DNA of 64,000 bases from Kofleriaceae bacterium (GCA_020633495.1 JACKDR010000007.1:260120-324119); one strand, 5' to 3'. Positions 34,095 to 48,403 are shown, numbered from the stretch's first letter. Numbers and translations: made by a program. The notes: a model not told the origin generated them from the letters alone.

Positions 34095-35636
34095 TCAGAA
34101 CTCGCGCCAGGCGTCGAACCAGGCGCCGCTGGTGGCGTCGTCGATCCCGGCGCGGCGGCTGAGGGTGAGGAAGGCCTCACCGACCTCCTCGCGATCGACG
34201 GTGTCGAGGCCGTGGCGATCGCCGAGGCGGTTGAAGGCGTCGACCAACGCGCGCAGAGCGGCCTCGGTCGTGCGCCGCGACCGGGCGCCGTCGAGCGCGG
34301 CGCACGCGGTGCGCCACGCCGCGGCGGCGGCGCGCCCGACCGCGGCCGCGCGATCGACCCAGTCGCGGAACGGGTTGTCGAGGTTGGCGGACAGCCAGGC
34401 GTCGGTCTTGCCGCCGCGTAGCTCGACGGAGGCGACGCCCGCGAGCCGGGCCCGCAGGGCGGCGGCGTCGGCCTTGCGGTGGCCGTCGATCGACGCCGAG
34501 GTCAGCGCCGGCCATGCGGTCGCGGCGGCCGGGAACGCGGCCGCGTCCAGGCCGTAGCAGTGGATCAGCTCGAGCCGGCGCAGCGCGGTCAGCGCGGCGA
34601 GGCGCTCGACGCCGTCGAGCGTGACGGCGTCGCCGTGGACGTGCAGCCGGGTCAGCGCCGTCCAGGTCGCGATCGCCGCGGCGTCGACGCGCCGCGCGCC
34701 CCACACGTGCAGCGCGTCGAGGCGCGCGAGCCCGCCGGCCGGCAACGCCAGGCGGCCGTCGTCGTCGGGGCCGACCCACAGCTCGAGTCGGCGGCCGTCG
34801 CCGGCCTGGTGGCAGGTCAGGTGTCGCGCGTCGCCACGGACCCGCAGCGTCGTCACGGACGGTGGCAGGTGCAGGGTCAGCGGCGCCGCCAGCGTGGTCG
34901 CGAACGTCGTGATCGTCAGCTCGCGCAGGTCGATCGTCGCCTGGCCATGGGCCGACCACGACAGCTCGGCGATCATCGGGCGGGCGCGCAGGTGCCCGAT
35001 CACGCCGGGGTCGTCGCCGTCGTAGTCGAGCTCGGTCAGGCAGCCGAGGTCGTCGAGCCCGGCCCAGCGCAGCGCGGTGCCGGGCGGCAGCGCGGCGGCG
35101 TCGACGTGGAGCCGGGCGCGGTCGGCGCGCGCGGTCACGGTCAGGGCGCCGAGGTCGAGCGTCACGTCGTCACGGCGCCGGTGCGCGGCCTTGTACGCGG
35201 CGCGCGCCGCCGCGGGCAGGGCGAGCCAGCGGGCCTGGCCGCCGATCTCGCCGCCGACGCCGTCCCACGAGCCGTGGGCGTTGCAGGCGCCGAGCCCGGG
35301 AGGCACGGGCAACGCGCCGAGCGGCACGAACGTCGACGGCGGCGCCGGCGTGACGTGGCGCCAGGCCAGATCGCCGTCCCAGGCGTGATGATCGACGCGC
35401 AGCGGCGGCGCGTCGCGGACGTCGTCGAGCGTCGGCCGGACGTCGCCGAGCCACTGTAGCGACAGCGCGACCGGCCCGCCGTCGTCGACGGCCACCACCT
35501 GGCACGCGGTCCAGCGGTCGTCGCCGAGCGGCACCGCGAGCACGTCGCCGAGCGCGACCGGTGGCGGTGAGGGCGCCGGCGGCCGGGCGACGGGCCTGAC
35601 CCGCGAGGGCGATGACGTCCGGGCCTTGAGTCCCAC
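34095..35636 (-). CDS. LRR-like protein of unknown function
   Basis: A 513-residue protein without a signal peptide. The N-terminal region (VALGDVLAVPLGDDRWTACQVV) resembles the Imm26-type opening, which is only a hint. The middle has degenerate leucine-rich-repeat-like units (LARLDALHVWGARRVD, LTALRRLELIHCYGLD), and the C-terminus is helical with repeated Arg/Ala. I cannot assign a function; a binding or immunity-type role is possible. Confidence 0.6.
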   Translation of the reverse strand: MGLKARTSSPSRVRPVARPPAPSPPPVALGDVLAVPLGDDRWTACQVVAVDDGGPVALSLQWLGDVRPTLDDVRDAPPLRVDHHAWDGDLAWRHVTPAPPSTFVPLGALPVPPGLGACNAHGSWDGVGGEIGGQARWLALPAAARAAYKAAHRRRDDVTLDLGALTVTARADRARLHVDAAALPPGTALRWAGLDDLGCLTELDYDGDDPGVIGHLRARPMIAELSWSAHGQATIDLRELTITTFATTLAAPLTLHLPPSVTTLRVRGDARHLTCHQAGDGRRLELWVGPDDDGRLALPAGGLARLDALHVWGARRVDAAAIATWTALTRLHVHGDAVTLDGVERLAALTALRRLELIHCYGLDAAAFPAAATAWPALTSASIDGHRKADAAALRARLAGVASVELRGGKTDAWLSANLDNPFRDWVDRAAAVGRAAAAAWRTACAALDGARSRRTTEAALRALVDAFNRLGDRHGLDTVDREEVGEAFLTLSRRAGIDDATSGAWFDAWREF

Positions 35637-35750
35637 GCCGCCAGCATCGCACGCGGGCGCAGCGCCCTCCGACCGGTACCGGCACGCCCGCGATTCGACG
35701 CGATCTGGGACAAATAATCAAATATTTACAGAAACTTGAGAACGTTCCGG

Positions 35751-35779
35751 TTGACACGCCCCAATGTCATGCAAATGCT
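35751..35779 (+). promoter_or_regulatory. Candidate promoter of TetR-ABC operon
   Basis: A perfect TTGACA (-35) lies in an unusually AT-rich stretch (35710-35740). Seventeen bases later is AATGCT, a weak -10. Transcription would begin inside the operator repeats and just before the GTG start of the tetR gene. Confidence 0.4.
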
Positions 35780-35793
35780 TCAAGCAAATGCTT
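35769..35793. promoter_or_regulatory. Tandem operator for TetR regulator
   Basis: Two copies of GCAAATGCTTCA lie 13 bases apart. The second is a palindrome AAGCA-AA-TGCTT; the first is a partial copy (ATGCAAATGCTT). It sits over the expected promoter start, 21 bases before the tetR start. This is the classical place for self-repression by a TetR protein. Confidence 0.6.
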
Positions 35794-35813
35794 CACATCG
35801 CCAAGGCGAGCCC

Positions 35814-36404
35814 GTGACCCCGTCGCCGCAGGAGCTCGGCGAGCAGACCCGGCAGAAGATCATCGCCGCCACGATCCTGCTGGTCGCCGAGCAGGGCTGG
35901 CACGGCGTCACCACGCGCGCGGTCGCCGAGCGCGCGGGCGTCAACAACGCCGCGGTCAACTACCACTTCTCGACCAAGGCCGACCTGCTGCGCGAGGCCG
36001 CCGCCGCCAACCTCGAGGCCGAGTTCGGCCAGGCCATGAAGGCCATGGTCATGGCGCCGTCGATGGCGCAGGGCCTGCGCCTGATGATGGGCTTCTTCGC
36101 CGCGATCGATCTCAAGCAGCCGTCGATGGTGATGCTGCTCGAGACCATGATGCAGTCGTCGCGCGACGAGCCGCTGCGGCAGAACCTGATGAAGGTCCTC
36201 GCCGAGGCGCGCCAGCAGATGGCCGACCGCATCGCCGCCGACCAGGCGGCCGGCACGGTCGCCGGCGACCGCGATCCCTTGATCCTCGCCACCGTCCTGG
36301 CCGCCCTGATCGACGGCCTGCTCTTGCATCGCATGGTCGACCCGTCGGTCGACATCGCCCGCAGCTGTGTCGCTGCGATCGAAGCGCTCCTGGAGACCCC
36401 ATGA
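35814..36404 (+). CDS. TetR-family regulator
   Basis: A 196-residue repressor. The N-terminal helix-turn-helix (ATILLVAEQGWHGVTTRAVA, then ERAGVNNAAVNYHF) is typical; the rest is a helical ligand and dimer domain. The GTG start is chosen because upstream ATGs lie inside the promoter and operator; an AAGG ribosome site precedes it. Its stop overlaps the ATG of the ABC ATPase (ATGA). It most likely represses itself and the exporter, with an inducer that may be the exported molecule. Confidence 0.87.
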   Translation: MTPSPQELGEQTRQKIIAATILLVAEQGWHGVTTRAVAERAGVNNAAVNYHFSTKADLLREAAAANLEAEFGQAMKAMVMAPSMAQGLRLMMGFFAAIDLKQPSMVMLLETMMQSSRDEPLRQNLMKVLAEARQQMADRIAADQAAGTVAGDRDPLILATVLAALIDGLLLHRMVDPSVDIARSCVAAIEALLETP

Positions 36405-37168
36405 CCACTGCCACGTCCGCGTCCCCCTCCTCGTCCTCCTCGGCTGGCGCCACCACCGGCGCCGCCATCCACGTCCGCGGCGCCGCGCGCACCTTCGGCA
36501 AGGGCGCCAGCGCCGTCCACGCCCTGCGCGGCGTCGACCTCGACGTCGAGCCCGGCGAGCTCGCGGTGCTGCTGGGACCCAGCGGCTCCGGCAAGACCAC
36601 GCTGCTCAACCTGCTCGGCGGCATCGAGAGCGCCACCGACGGCCGCGTCGAGGTCGCCGGTCGTGACCTCGGCGGCCTCGACGACGAGGCCCGCACCACC
36701 TACCGCCGCGACACCCTCGGCTTCGTCTTCCAGTTCTACAACCTGGTGCCGACCCTGACCGCGCGCGAGAACGTCGCGCTGATCCTCGAGCTGGTCGGCG
36801 TCGACGACCCCGACGCCCGCGCCGAGCAGGCGCTGCGCGCCGTCGGCCTCGGCGAGCGGCTCGACCGCTTCCCCGCCGAGCTGTCGGGCGGCGAGCAGCA
36901 GCGCGTCGCGATCGCCCGCGCGATCGCCAAGGACCCGTCGCTGCTGCTGTGCGACGAGCCCACCGGCGCCCTCGATCTCGAGACCGGGCGGGTCGTGCTG
37001 GCCCTGCTGCGCAAGCTCAACCGCGAGTCGGGCCGGACCATCGTCATCGTCACGCACAACGTCGCGATCGGCGCGATGGCCGACCGGGTCGTGCGCATGC
37101 GCTCCGGCGAGATCGTCGAGACCACCGTCAACCCGTCACCGATCGCGCCGGAGGAGGTGACCTGGTGA
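36401..37168 (+). CDS. ABC transporter ATPase, MacB/LolD type
   Basis: A 255-residue ATPase for a FtsX-type exporter. Walker A GPSGSGKTTLL, Q loop FQFYNLVPTLTA, signature LSGGEQQRVAIARAIA and Walker B LLLCDEPTGALD with the switch His in VTHNVAI are all seen. A poorly conserved N-terminal tail of about 25 Ser/Ala-rich residues precedes the fold. It is coupled at both ends by overlapping start and stop codons. Confidence 0.92.
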   Translation: MTTATSASPSSSSSAGATTGAAIHVRGAARTFGKGASAVHALRGVDLDVEPGELAVLLGPSGSGKTTLLNLLGGIESATDGRVEVAGRDLGGLDDEARTTYRRDTLGFVFQFYNLVPTLTARENVALILELVGVDDPDARAEQALRAVGLGERLDRFPAELSGGEQQRVAIARAIAKDPSLLLCDEPTGALDLETGRVVLALLRKLNRESGRTIVIVTHNVAIGAMADRVVRMRSGEIVETTVNPSPIAPEEVTW

Positions 37169-39510
37169 GGCTCCTCCGCCGCAAGCTGACCCGCGATCTG
37201 CGCCGCCAGCGCGCCCAGAGCATCGCGATCGGCCTGACCATCTTCCTCGGCACGATGCTGGCGGTGCTATCGGCCGGCGCCTATCGCGACCTCGACGCCA
37301 GCTACGCCAAGATGTTCGAGGTCACCGGGTTCGCCGACCTGTGGATCACCGGCGGCGACGTCGAGGCGATCGCCGCCGAGGCCCAGGACACCGCCGGCGT
37401 CGCGACCGCGCAGGCGCGCCGCGTCGTCGACGTCCCGTTCGAGGTCGCCGACCGTCGCTTCATGGGCCGGGTCGTCGAGGTCGTCGCCGGCTCGCCGGTG
37501 GGCCAGGTCCTGGTCACCGCCGGGCAGCCGCTCGATCCCGCGGATCCCGACGGCGTCCTGGTCGAGCAGCACCTCGCCGCCCACGACCACCTGCACCCCG
37601 GCGACCACGTCGCCGTGCTGGTCGACGGCGCCTGGCACCCGGTCACCGTGCGCGGCATCGCCGCGTCGGCGGAGTACATCTGGCCGGCGCGCAGCCGCCA
37701 GGACGTCCTGCCGCCGCCCGGCAGCTTCGGCGTCATCTTCAGCGGCCCGGCGCTGGCGGCGTCGCTGTCGCCGGCGCCCACCGAGGTCGCGGTCCGGTTC
37801 GTCCCCGATCCCTCGCACGCCGTCGCGACCCGGGTCCGCGCGGTCGCCGACGCCCACGGCGCCGCCGGCATCATGACCCGCGACGAGCAGCCGTCCAACG
37901 CGACGCTGCGCGAGGACATCGACGGCTTCAAGGAGATGGCGCTGATGTTCCCGGGCCTGTTCCTGCTGGCGGCGGCGCTCGCCACCGCGGTGCTGCTGTC
38001 GCGGCGGGTCCGCACCGAGCGCACGGTGATCGGGACGCTGCGCGCCTGCGGCTTCTCGCGCCGCCAGATCATCTGGCACTACCTGGGCCACGGCATCGGG
38101 CTGGGCCTGGTCGGCGCGATCCCGGGCGCGATCGTCGGGCAGTTCGCCGCCGGCGCCGCCACCTCCGCGTACACCGCGGCGATCGACGTGCCGGTCACGG
38201 TCACCCGCTTCCACCCCGACTTCCTCGGCCTCGCCGTGCTGTTCGGCCTGCTCACCGGCGTCGTCGCGGCGCTGGGCCCGGCGCGCGCCGCGGCGCGGAT
38301 CGCGCCGGCTCAGGCCATGCGCGGCGTCATCCCCGAGACCGACGGCGCCAAGCGCCCGCTGCTCGAGCGCATCTTCCCGCCGCTGGGGCGGCTGCCCGCG
38401 CGCTGGCGGCTGATCACCCGCAACCTGGGCCGCAACCGACGCCGCACGATCTCGACGATGCTGGGCGTGATCCTGGCGGCGACGCTGATCCTGGTGTCGT
38501 GGGGGATGATCGACTCGACCAAGGCGATGCTGCACCGCCAGTTCGACGTCATCGAGCAGCGCGACGCCACGCTCTACATCGACGGCATGGTCGGCGTCGA
38601 CGCGCTGGCCACCGCCGCGGCCGGGCTCGACGGCGTCGCCGCGGTCGAGCCGATGCTCGAGCAGCCGGTGACGCTGCGCGGCCCGCACGGCGACTACGCC
38701 ACCGCGCTGACCGCGCTGCCCGCCGACACGGTCATGCACCGCTACCTCGACCACGACCGCGCCCTCCACCTCGGCGACGGCGTCCTGCTGGGGCGCGCCG
38801 CGGCCGCCAAGCTCGGCGTCCACAGCGGCGACGAGATCACGCTCGACCTGCCGGCCAGCGGCGGCCACTTCACCGCCCGGGTCGACGGCTTCGTCGACGA
38901 GCCGCTGGGCACGCTGGCCTACGCGTCGCTGGCGGCGGTCCGCGCCGGCACCGGCGAGGCGCCGGCGGTCAACGGCGTCGCGGTCCGGTTCGCGCCGGGG
39001 GCCGACCGCGCCCGGACCCTGGCGGCGCTGCGCACGCTGCCCGGCGTCGCGGTGGTCCAGGACACCCACGCGATGATCGACGCGGCCAACGACTTCATGG
39101 GGCTCCTGTACGCGTTCGTCGGCGTCATGCTGCTGCTCGGCAGCGCGCTCGCGTTCACGATCCTGTTCGTGACGATGACCGTCAACATCGCCGAGCGCAC
39201 CACCGAGCTGGCGACGATGCGCGCCAGCGGCGTGTCGCTGCGCCGGATCGCGCAGCTCGTGACCTCCGAGAACCTGCTGGTGACGGTGCTGGGCGTCGTG
39301 CCCGGGCTGATCGTCGGCGTCCTCGCCGCCCAGGCGTTCCTGGCGTCGTTCTCCAGCGACCTGTTCAAGATGTCGCTGCAGCTGTCGTGGGTGACCCTGG
39401 TCGTCACCGCCGGCGCGCTGGTCGCGACCGCGCTCTTGTCGCAGCTGCCCGGCCTGCGCGCGGTGCGCAAGCTCGACATCGCCAAGGTCGTGCGCGAGCG
39501 CTCGGCGTAG
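37165..39510 (+). CDS. FtsX-like ABC permease with two permease domains
   Basis: A 781-residue membrane protein. TM1 is near the N-terminus (QSIAIGLTIFLGTMLAVLSA); two FtsX domains of three helices each (about residues 255-380 and 640-775) are separated by two extracytoplasmic domains (MacB-PCD like). GTG start overlaps the ATPase stop, with a strong GGAGGAGG ribosome site. With the ATPase it forms an exporter or lipoprotein/peptide-moving machine; the cargo is unknown. No periplasmic adaptor is encoded here. Confidence 0.87.
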   Translation: MRLLRRKLTRDLRRQRAQSIAIGLTIFLGTMLAVLSAGAYRDLDASYAKMFEVTGFADLWITGGDVEAIAAEAQDTAGVATAQARRVVDVPFEVADRRFMGRVVEVVAGSPVGQVLVTAGQPLDPADPDGVLVEQHLAAHDHLHPGDHVAVLVDGAWHPVTVRGIAASAEYIWPARSRQDVLPPPGSFGVIFSGPALAASLSPAPTEVAVRFVPDPSHAVATRVRAVADAHGAAGIMTRDEQPSNATLREDIDGFKEMALMFPGLFLLAAALATAVLLSRRVRTERTVIGTLRACGFSRRQIIWHYLGHGIGLGLVGAIPGAIVGQFAAGAATSAYTAAIDVPVTVTRFHPDFLGLAVLFGLLTGVVAALGPARAAARIAPAQAMRGVIPETDGAKRPLLERIFPPLGRLPARWRLITRNLGRNRRRTISTMLGVILAATLILVSWGMIDSTKAMLHRQFDVIEQRDATLYIDGMVGVDALATAAAGLDGVAAVEPMLEQPVTLRGPHGDYATALTALPADTVMHRYLDHDRALHLGDGVLLGRAAAAKLGVHSGDEITLDLPASGGHFTARVDGFVDEPLGTLAYASLAAVRAGTGEAPAVNGVAVRFAPGADRARTLAALRTLPGVAVVQDTHAMIDAANDFMGLLYAFVGVMLLLGSALAFTILFVTMTVNIAERTTELATMRASGVSLRRIAQLVTSENLLVTVLGVVPGLIVGVLAAQAFLASFSSDLFKMSLQLSWVTLVVTAGALVATALLSQLPGLRAVRKLDIAKVVRERSA

Positions 39511-39545
39511 CGGCGGTGCCCCGACGGTGGTCGCCCCGGCGGCCG

Positions 39546-39607
39546 CCCCTCGACGCCGGCCTCGGTGCTGCGCACCGAGGCCTCCGCTCGGGGTGAGCGA
39601 TCCAGGG
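39546..39607. repeat. Intergenic palindromic repeat, core type 1, copy A
   Basis: A 62-bp unit that recurs exactly 31 bp later. It starts CCCCTCGAC, has a perfect 11-base stem GGCCTCGGTGC/GCACCGAGGCC with a TGC loop (39558-39582), and ends CTCGGGGTGAGCG followed by ATCCAGGG. It lies in the 332-bp gap 39511-39842 between two convergent genes; that gap holds three copies and no gene I can support. Confidence 0.85.
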
Positions 39608-39638
39608 GCGGCCCGACGGAGCGCGCACCGGCGCCCGC

Positions 39639-39700
39639 CCCCTCGACGCCGGCCTCGGTGCTGCGCACCGAGGCCTCCGCTCGGGGTGAGCGATCCAGGG
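39639..39700. repeat. Intergenic palindromic repeat, core type 1, copy B
   Basis: Base-for-base identical to the 62-bp unit at 39546, in the same orientation. The stem is at 39651-39675. The exact identity points to recent duplication or gene conversion. Confidence 0.85.
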
Positions 39701-39731
39701 CCCCCGCGTCCCCCGCGCGACGTCGAGGCTC

Positions 39732-39789
39732 TCGCTCACCCCGAGCGCAGCCCGAGCGGCGAAGCCGCGAGGGCGGAGTCGAGGGGGCG
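39732..39789. repeat. Intergenic palindromic repeat, core type 2
   Basis: The same flanks as copies A and B but in reverse orientation, enclosing a different core with the mini-hairpin GCGGC-GAA-GCCGC. Together with copies A and B it can fold as one large inverted structure. It is adjacent to the stop of the beta-helix gene. Confidence 0.8.
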
Positions 39790-39842
39790 TGACGCGGTGC
39801 GACCGCGGCTGGCGCGTAGCGGCGGCCGGCGAGGCTCGCCGG

Positions 39843-41476
39843 CTACGGCAGCTCGACCGCGCCGATCGTGCACGGCTCGCCGCGGGGCTCGCCGCGCTGG
39901 TCGGTCGGCGGGCAGCCGGTGCCAGCGGGCAGCCCGGCGGCGCCCGGCAGCGCCGTCGGGGTCGGGCCGCCGTGATCGCCGAGCGCGCCCATCTGGGGAT
40001 CCATCCGGGTGATGCCCGGCGTGCACTCCATGTCGTCCTGGACGCCCATCGGCCACTGCACGTTGTGATCGCCGCTGGCCGGCGGCGACGCGTAGCTCGA
40101 GCCGGTGCAGTTGAGCGGCGTGTAGACGTTCTCGGCGTCGTTGGCGAGGATCGTGTTGCGGATCGTCAGCGACGACGCGTTCCACACCGCCGCCCCGAAC
40201 TGGGCGCTGTTGCCGGTGATCGTGCAGTTGAGCAGCGTCCCGGTGGTGCCGTCGCCGATCGTCACGCCGGCGGCGACGCCGCGCTCGGTGAACGGATCGC
40301 GCGGGTAGGTCGCGTTGCCGGTGATCGTGACGTTGGTGAGGTCGGCGGTGGCGGCGGCGGCGCCGTGGGCGAGGATCCACACGCCGGCGCTCGAGCGGGC
40401 CCGGTTGCCGGCCACCGTCGAGCTGGTCATCGTGACGTGGACGCCCTGCAGGTACAGCGCGCCGGCGCCGCTGGGCAGGTCGGCCTCGGCGCCGCTGCGG
40501 TCCCGGGCCTCGTTGTCGAGGAAGGCGCTCCGGTGGATCTCGTTGGGCTCGCTCTGGTAGCCGGTGCGGAAGATCGCGCCGCCGAACGCGCCCGACGAGT
40601 TGTCGGCGAAGGTGCTGCCGCAGACGTAGAGCGCGCGGCCCTGGCCGTCCATCGACACCGCGCCGCCGTTGCCGCCCTGGCCGAGCTGCTGGCCGTTCTC
40701 GACGTAGTTGGCGCCGTTGCCGGTGGCGACGTTGCCCGACAGCGTCGTGTTGACGACGGTGAGCGCGCTGCCCAGCATGCGATCGCGCCGCCGTTGGACG
40801 CGCGGTTGCCCGAGAACACGCTGCCGGTGACGGTCAGCGCGCCGACGCCGATGCCGTAGATCGCGCCGCCGGCGACGTCGGGCCCGAGCTCGGCGGCCTG
40901 GTTGTCGAGGAACTGGCTGTCGATGACGGTGACGCTGCCGCCGACGAAGTAGATCGCGCCGCCGCCGCCGTCGAGCAGCGCGCCCTCGGCGTGGCCGTCG
41001 CGCAGGGTCAGCCGCTGCACCGTCAGGTTCGGGCCGGTGGCCTCGAAGTTGCCGGTGTTCATGTCGACGATCCGCACCGCGCCGCCGCCGCTGAGCGTGA
41101 CCGTGCCGCCGCCGTCGAGCACGGCGTCGCCGCCGAGGGTCAACGACGACGTCACCGTGATCGTCACCGGGTCGGCGCCGCACGCGAACGTCGTGACGCC
41201 GCCGGCGGCCAGCGCCGCGCGCAGCGCCGCCTCGGTGCAGCTCGCCGCCGAGCCGTCACCGACGACGTGGTCCGGGCTGGAGGTGTCGACCAGCGCCACC
41301 GGCTCGTCGCACACCGTCGGCGGCGGCGGTGGCGGGGTCGCCGCGTCGGGAGGCGGGGCGTCGTCGCCGCCGACGTCGTCGCCGCCGCTGCCACCGCCGC
41401 ACCCGGCCAGGGTGGCGGCGGCCGTGACGACCAGCGCGCAGGCGCGCGCCGAGAGCTGCAGGACCCGCTGGCGCAT
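39843..41476 (-). pseudogene. Beta-helix lipoprotein split by a one-base frameshift
   Basis: It begins as a lipoprotein (signal ending ATLAGC) with a Gly/Asp/Pro linker, then a right-handed parallel beta-helix with repeated strands (IVDMNTGNFEATGPNLTVQ, VTVIDSQFLDNQAAELG). Near 40772-40795 the good reading passes from frame VFSGNRASNGGAIA into the frame MLGSALTVVNTTLSGN, which keeps the same repeats to the stop (CTIGAVELP). The change equals loss of one base. Joined, it would be about 544 residues, like polymorphic/choice-of-anchor surface proteins that may bind or cut polysaccharide. An assembly error or a true disruption are both possible. Confidence 0.75.
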
Positions 41477-41499
41477 GGCGACCTCCGCCGCCGAGCGTA

Positions 41500-46150
<4,651 letters not shown>

Positions 46151-46151
<1 letters not shown>

Positions 46152-46771
46152 TACAGCTCGACCTCGGCCGGCGCGATGACCGTGCGATCGACGCCGTCGG
46201 CGAGCGCCGGCAGCTTGGCGCTGGTGGCGCGCCAGCCGTGGTGGCGCAGCGTGCCCTTGAACGGCGGCTCGCCGCGGGCCTCGCCGACCAGCCGGATCTC
46301 GGCCGGGTCGAAGCCCTTGGGCACCGTGATGCGCTCCTCCTCCTCGCCGGGCAGCACCGCCTCGAGCGTGAAGTGGCCGTCGAGCACCTTCTTGCAGCCG
46401 CGGTGGATGTCGCGGGCGGCGGCGCCGATCGAGGCGTCGTCGTGGCCGTCGAGGGACTCGGTGAGGAAGTCGACCAGCCGGCCCTCGCGCTGCAGCAGGG
46501 TCAGCATGGCGAGCGCGCCGTCCTTGTGGTGCTGGGCCAGGTTCTTGGGCCGGTCGTCGCGCGGCGGCGCCTCGGCCTTCCTGGGCTCGGGCTTGGCCGG
46601 CTCGGCCTTCTTGGGCTCGGGCTTGGGCTCGGGCTTGGGCTCGGCCTTGGGCTCGGCCTTGGGCGCCGGCAGCGCGAGCGCGCCCTCGGGCAGGTAGGCG
46701 GCGGCTTCCGCCGGCAGCTTCTTGCCGAACAGCAGCCGGAAGAAGCAGGAGAACGCGAGGGCGATGCGCAT
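46151..46771 (-). CDS. DUF2760 protein
   Basis: A 206-residue protein with a hydrophobic N-terminus (IALAFSCFFRLLFGK), a Lys/Pro/Glu-Ala repeat (about residues 35-70, KAEPKPEP units) and the DUF2760 domain (ALAMLTLLQREGRLVDFLTE to LRHHGWRATSAKLPAL). The family is often found next to Hsp70 paralogues, as here. It may be the client or membrane anchor for them. The 267-bp gap upstream is divergent with a Cys-rich lipoprotein and shows nothing else I can name. Confidence 0.88.
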
Positions 46772-47038
46772 GATCTATGGATCCGGGGGCGAGGGGCCGG
46801 GAGCGGGGGCGCGCCAGAAGGGGCGCCCGGCGCCGCGGCGCGTTGTGGGTTAAACCGCGACCCCGGGCAAGTCAAGCCTCGGAAATCTGAGCCGACCGGG
46901 GCCCCCGGCCAGTCCGATCGGCCAGTTGCGGCGGCGTCCCGGCTGGCGCGTCCCTTGCTGAACCGTGCGCCGAGCGCGCGGGGCTCACGAGGAACCCCAC
47001 GGCTCGCACCACTCGCCTACTATCGTCACGAGGTGTCC

Positions 47039-48403
47039 ATGCGCCGTCCATCATTCCTGCCACGCCTCCTCTGTTGTGCGGCCCTCGTGGTCGCGACCTC
47101 CGCCGCCGCCGGGTGCACGATCTACACGGGCGACGACGACGACTGCAACTACGACTGGGGCGGGGTCGCGCAGGGCATCCGTAACCCCGACACCAACCAG
47201 TGCGAGTACTGGGGCGGCGGCGGCGGCGGCTGCGACGACACGCCGGTCTACGAGCCGCAGGCCTACCCGGACTGGGCCTACTGCGACACCGCCTGCGAGC
47301 AGCTCGACGAGCAGGGCTGCCTGGTGACCTCGGGCTGCCGCGCCACCTACGTCACCCAGTACTGCCCGCCCAACGCCGACTGCGCGTTCATGCAGGAGTT
47401 CTCGGGCTGCGTCGGCACCGCGCCGTCGGGCCCGGTCCAGGGCGCGTGCGAGGGGCTCGACGCCCACGAGTGCTCGCGCCACGACGACTGCATCGCGGTC
47501 TACATGGCCGACCCCACCGGCGAGGATCTCTACAACCCGACCTTCTCGTACTGCGCGCCCGAGCCGTGGTCGGAGGTCTGCTACTCCAACGCCGACTGCC
47601 CCGCCGGCTACGAGTGCTCGGCCGAGGTCGACTGCCTGCCGCCGCCGTGCCCGCCCGGCGAGGCCTGCCCCGACGTGTGCGCCGGGCGCTGCGTGCCCAG
47701 CACCTGGGGCTGCGAGGCGACCGACTGTGGCCCCGGCTTCCACTGCGAGCTGCAGTGCTACCCGTGTGACCCCGCCGATCCCAACGACCCCGTGTGCGAC
47801 CCGTACTGCGAGCCGTACTGCGTGCCCGACCAGCCCAGCGAGTGCAGCAACACGGTCTGCCCCGACGGCTCGCACTGCGAGGAGACCTGCTACAGCGAGT
47901 GCTACCCCGACGGCACCTGCACCGGCTGGTGCGGCGCCGAGTGCGTGCCCGACACGATGAACCCCGGCGAGTGTGACGGCGCCGTCTACTGCGACTCGCT
48001 GCCTCCGCAGTGCCCGGGCGGCACCGTGCCCGGCGTCCTCAACGGCTGCTGGACCGGCTTCTGTATCCCCGAGGCCGACTGCGGCCCGCGCGATCCCGGC
48101 GAGTGTGGCGGCCCGGTCGCGTGCGGCGTGCCGCCGCCCAGCTGCCCGGCCGGCACCGAGCCCGGCGTCGCCAACGGCTGCTGGACCGGCTACTGCATCC
48201 CCGACTGGGCGTGCGGCTCGACCCAGACCTGCGAGGCCGTGGGCAGCGAGGCCGAGTGCGCGTCGCGCGCCGACTGCACGCCGGTCTACGAGGGCTACGG
48301 CTGCACCTGCTACCCCGACGGCAGCTGCCAGTGCGACGAGTGGAACTACGCGCGGTGCGAGACCGGCGGCATCATGCCGCCGCCCGAGCCGCAGCCCCTG
48401 TGA
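47039..48403 (+). CDS. Cysteine-rich lipoprotein
   Basis: A 454-residue lipoprotein (signal ending SAAAGC) with more than 60 cysteines after a Gly run. Several Cys modules follow, including two near-repeats of about 38 residues near 310-390 (VYCDSLPPQCPGGTVPG... and VACGVPPPSCPAGTEPG..., each ending NGCWTGxCIP). They look like small disulphide-bonded domains seen in myxobacterial surface proteins. The function is unknown. The ATG has a GAGGTG ribosome site close by. It ends just before a strong hairpin. Confidence 0.8.
   Translation: MRRPSFLPRLLCCAALVVATSAAAGCTIYTGDDDDCNYDWGGVAQGIRNPDTNQCEYWGGGGGGCDDTPVYEPQAYPDWAYCDTACEQLDEQGCLVTSGCRATYVTQYCPPNADCAFMQEFSGCVGTAPSGPVQGACEGLDAHECSRHDDCIAVYMADPTGEDLYNPTFSYCAPEPWSEVCYSNADCPAGYECSAEVDCLPPPCPPGEACPDVCAGRCVPSTWGCEATDCGPGFHCELQCYPCDPADPNDPVCDPYCEPYCVPDQPSECSNTVCPDGSHCEETCYSECYPDGTCTGWCGAECVPDTMNPGECDGAVYCDSLPPQCPGGTVPGVLNGCWTGFCIPEADCGPRDPGECGGPVACGVPPPSCPAGTEPGVANGCWTGYCIPDWACGSTQTCEAVGSEAECASRADCTPVYEGYGCTCYPDGSCQCDEWNYARCETGGIMPPPEPQPL

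Noticed and set aside
39511..39842. CRISPR array (two identical 62-bp units with a 31-bp spacer)
   Set aside because: Only two direct units, internal palindrome, third unit inverted, no cas genes; related copies lie elsewhere as single elements.
40772..40795. Programmed ribosomal frameshift in the beta-helix gene
   Set aside because: No slippery heptamer or clear downstream pseudoknot seen; a missing base is the simpler reading.
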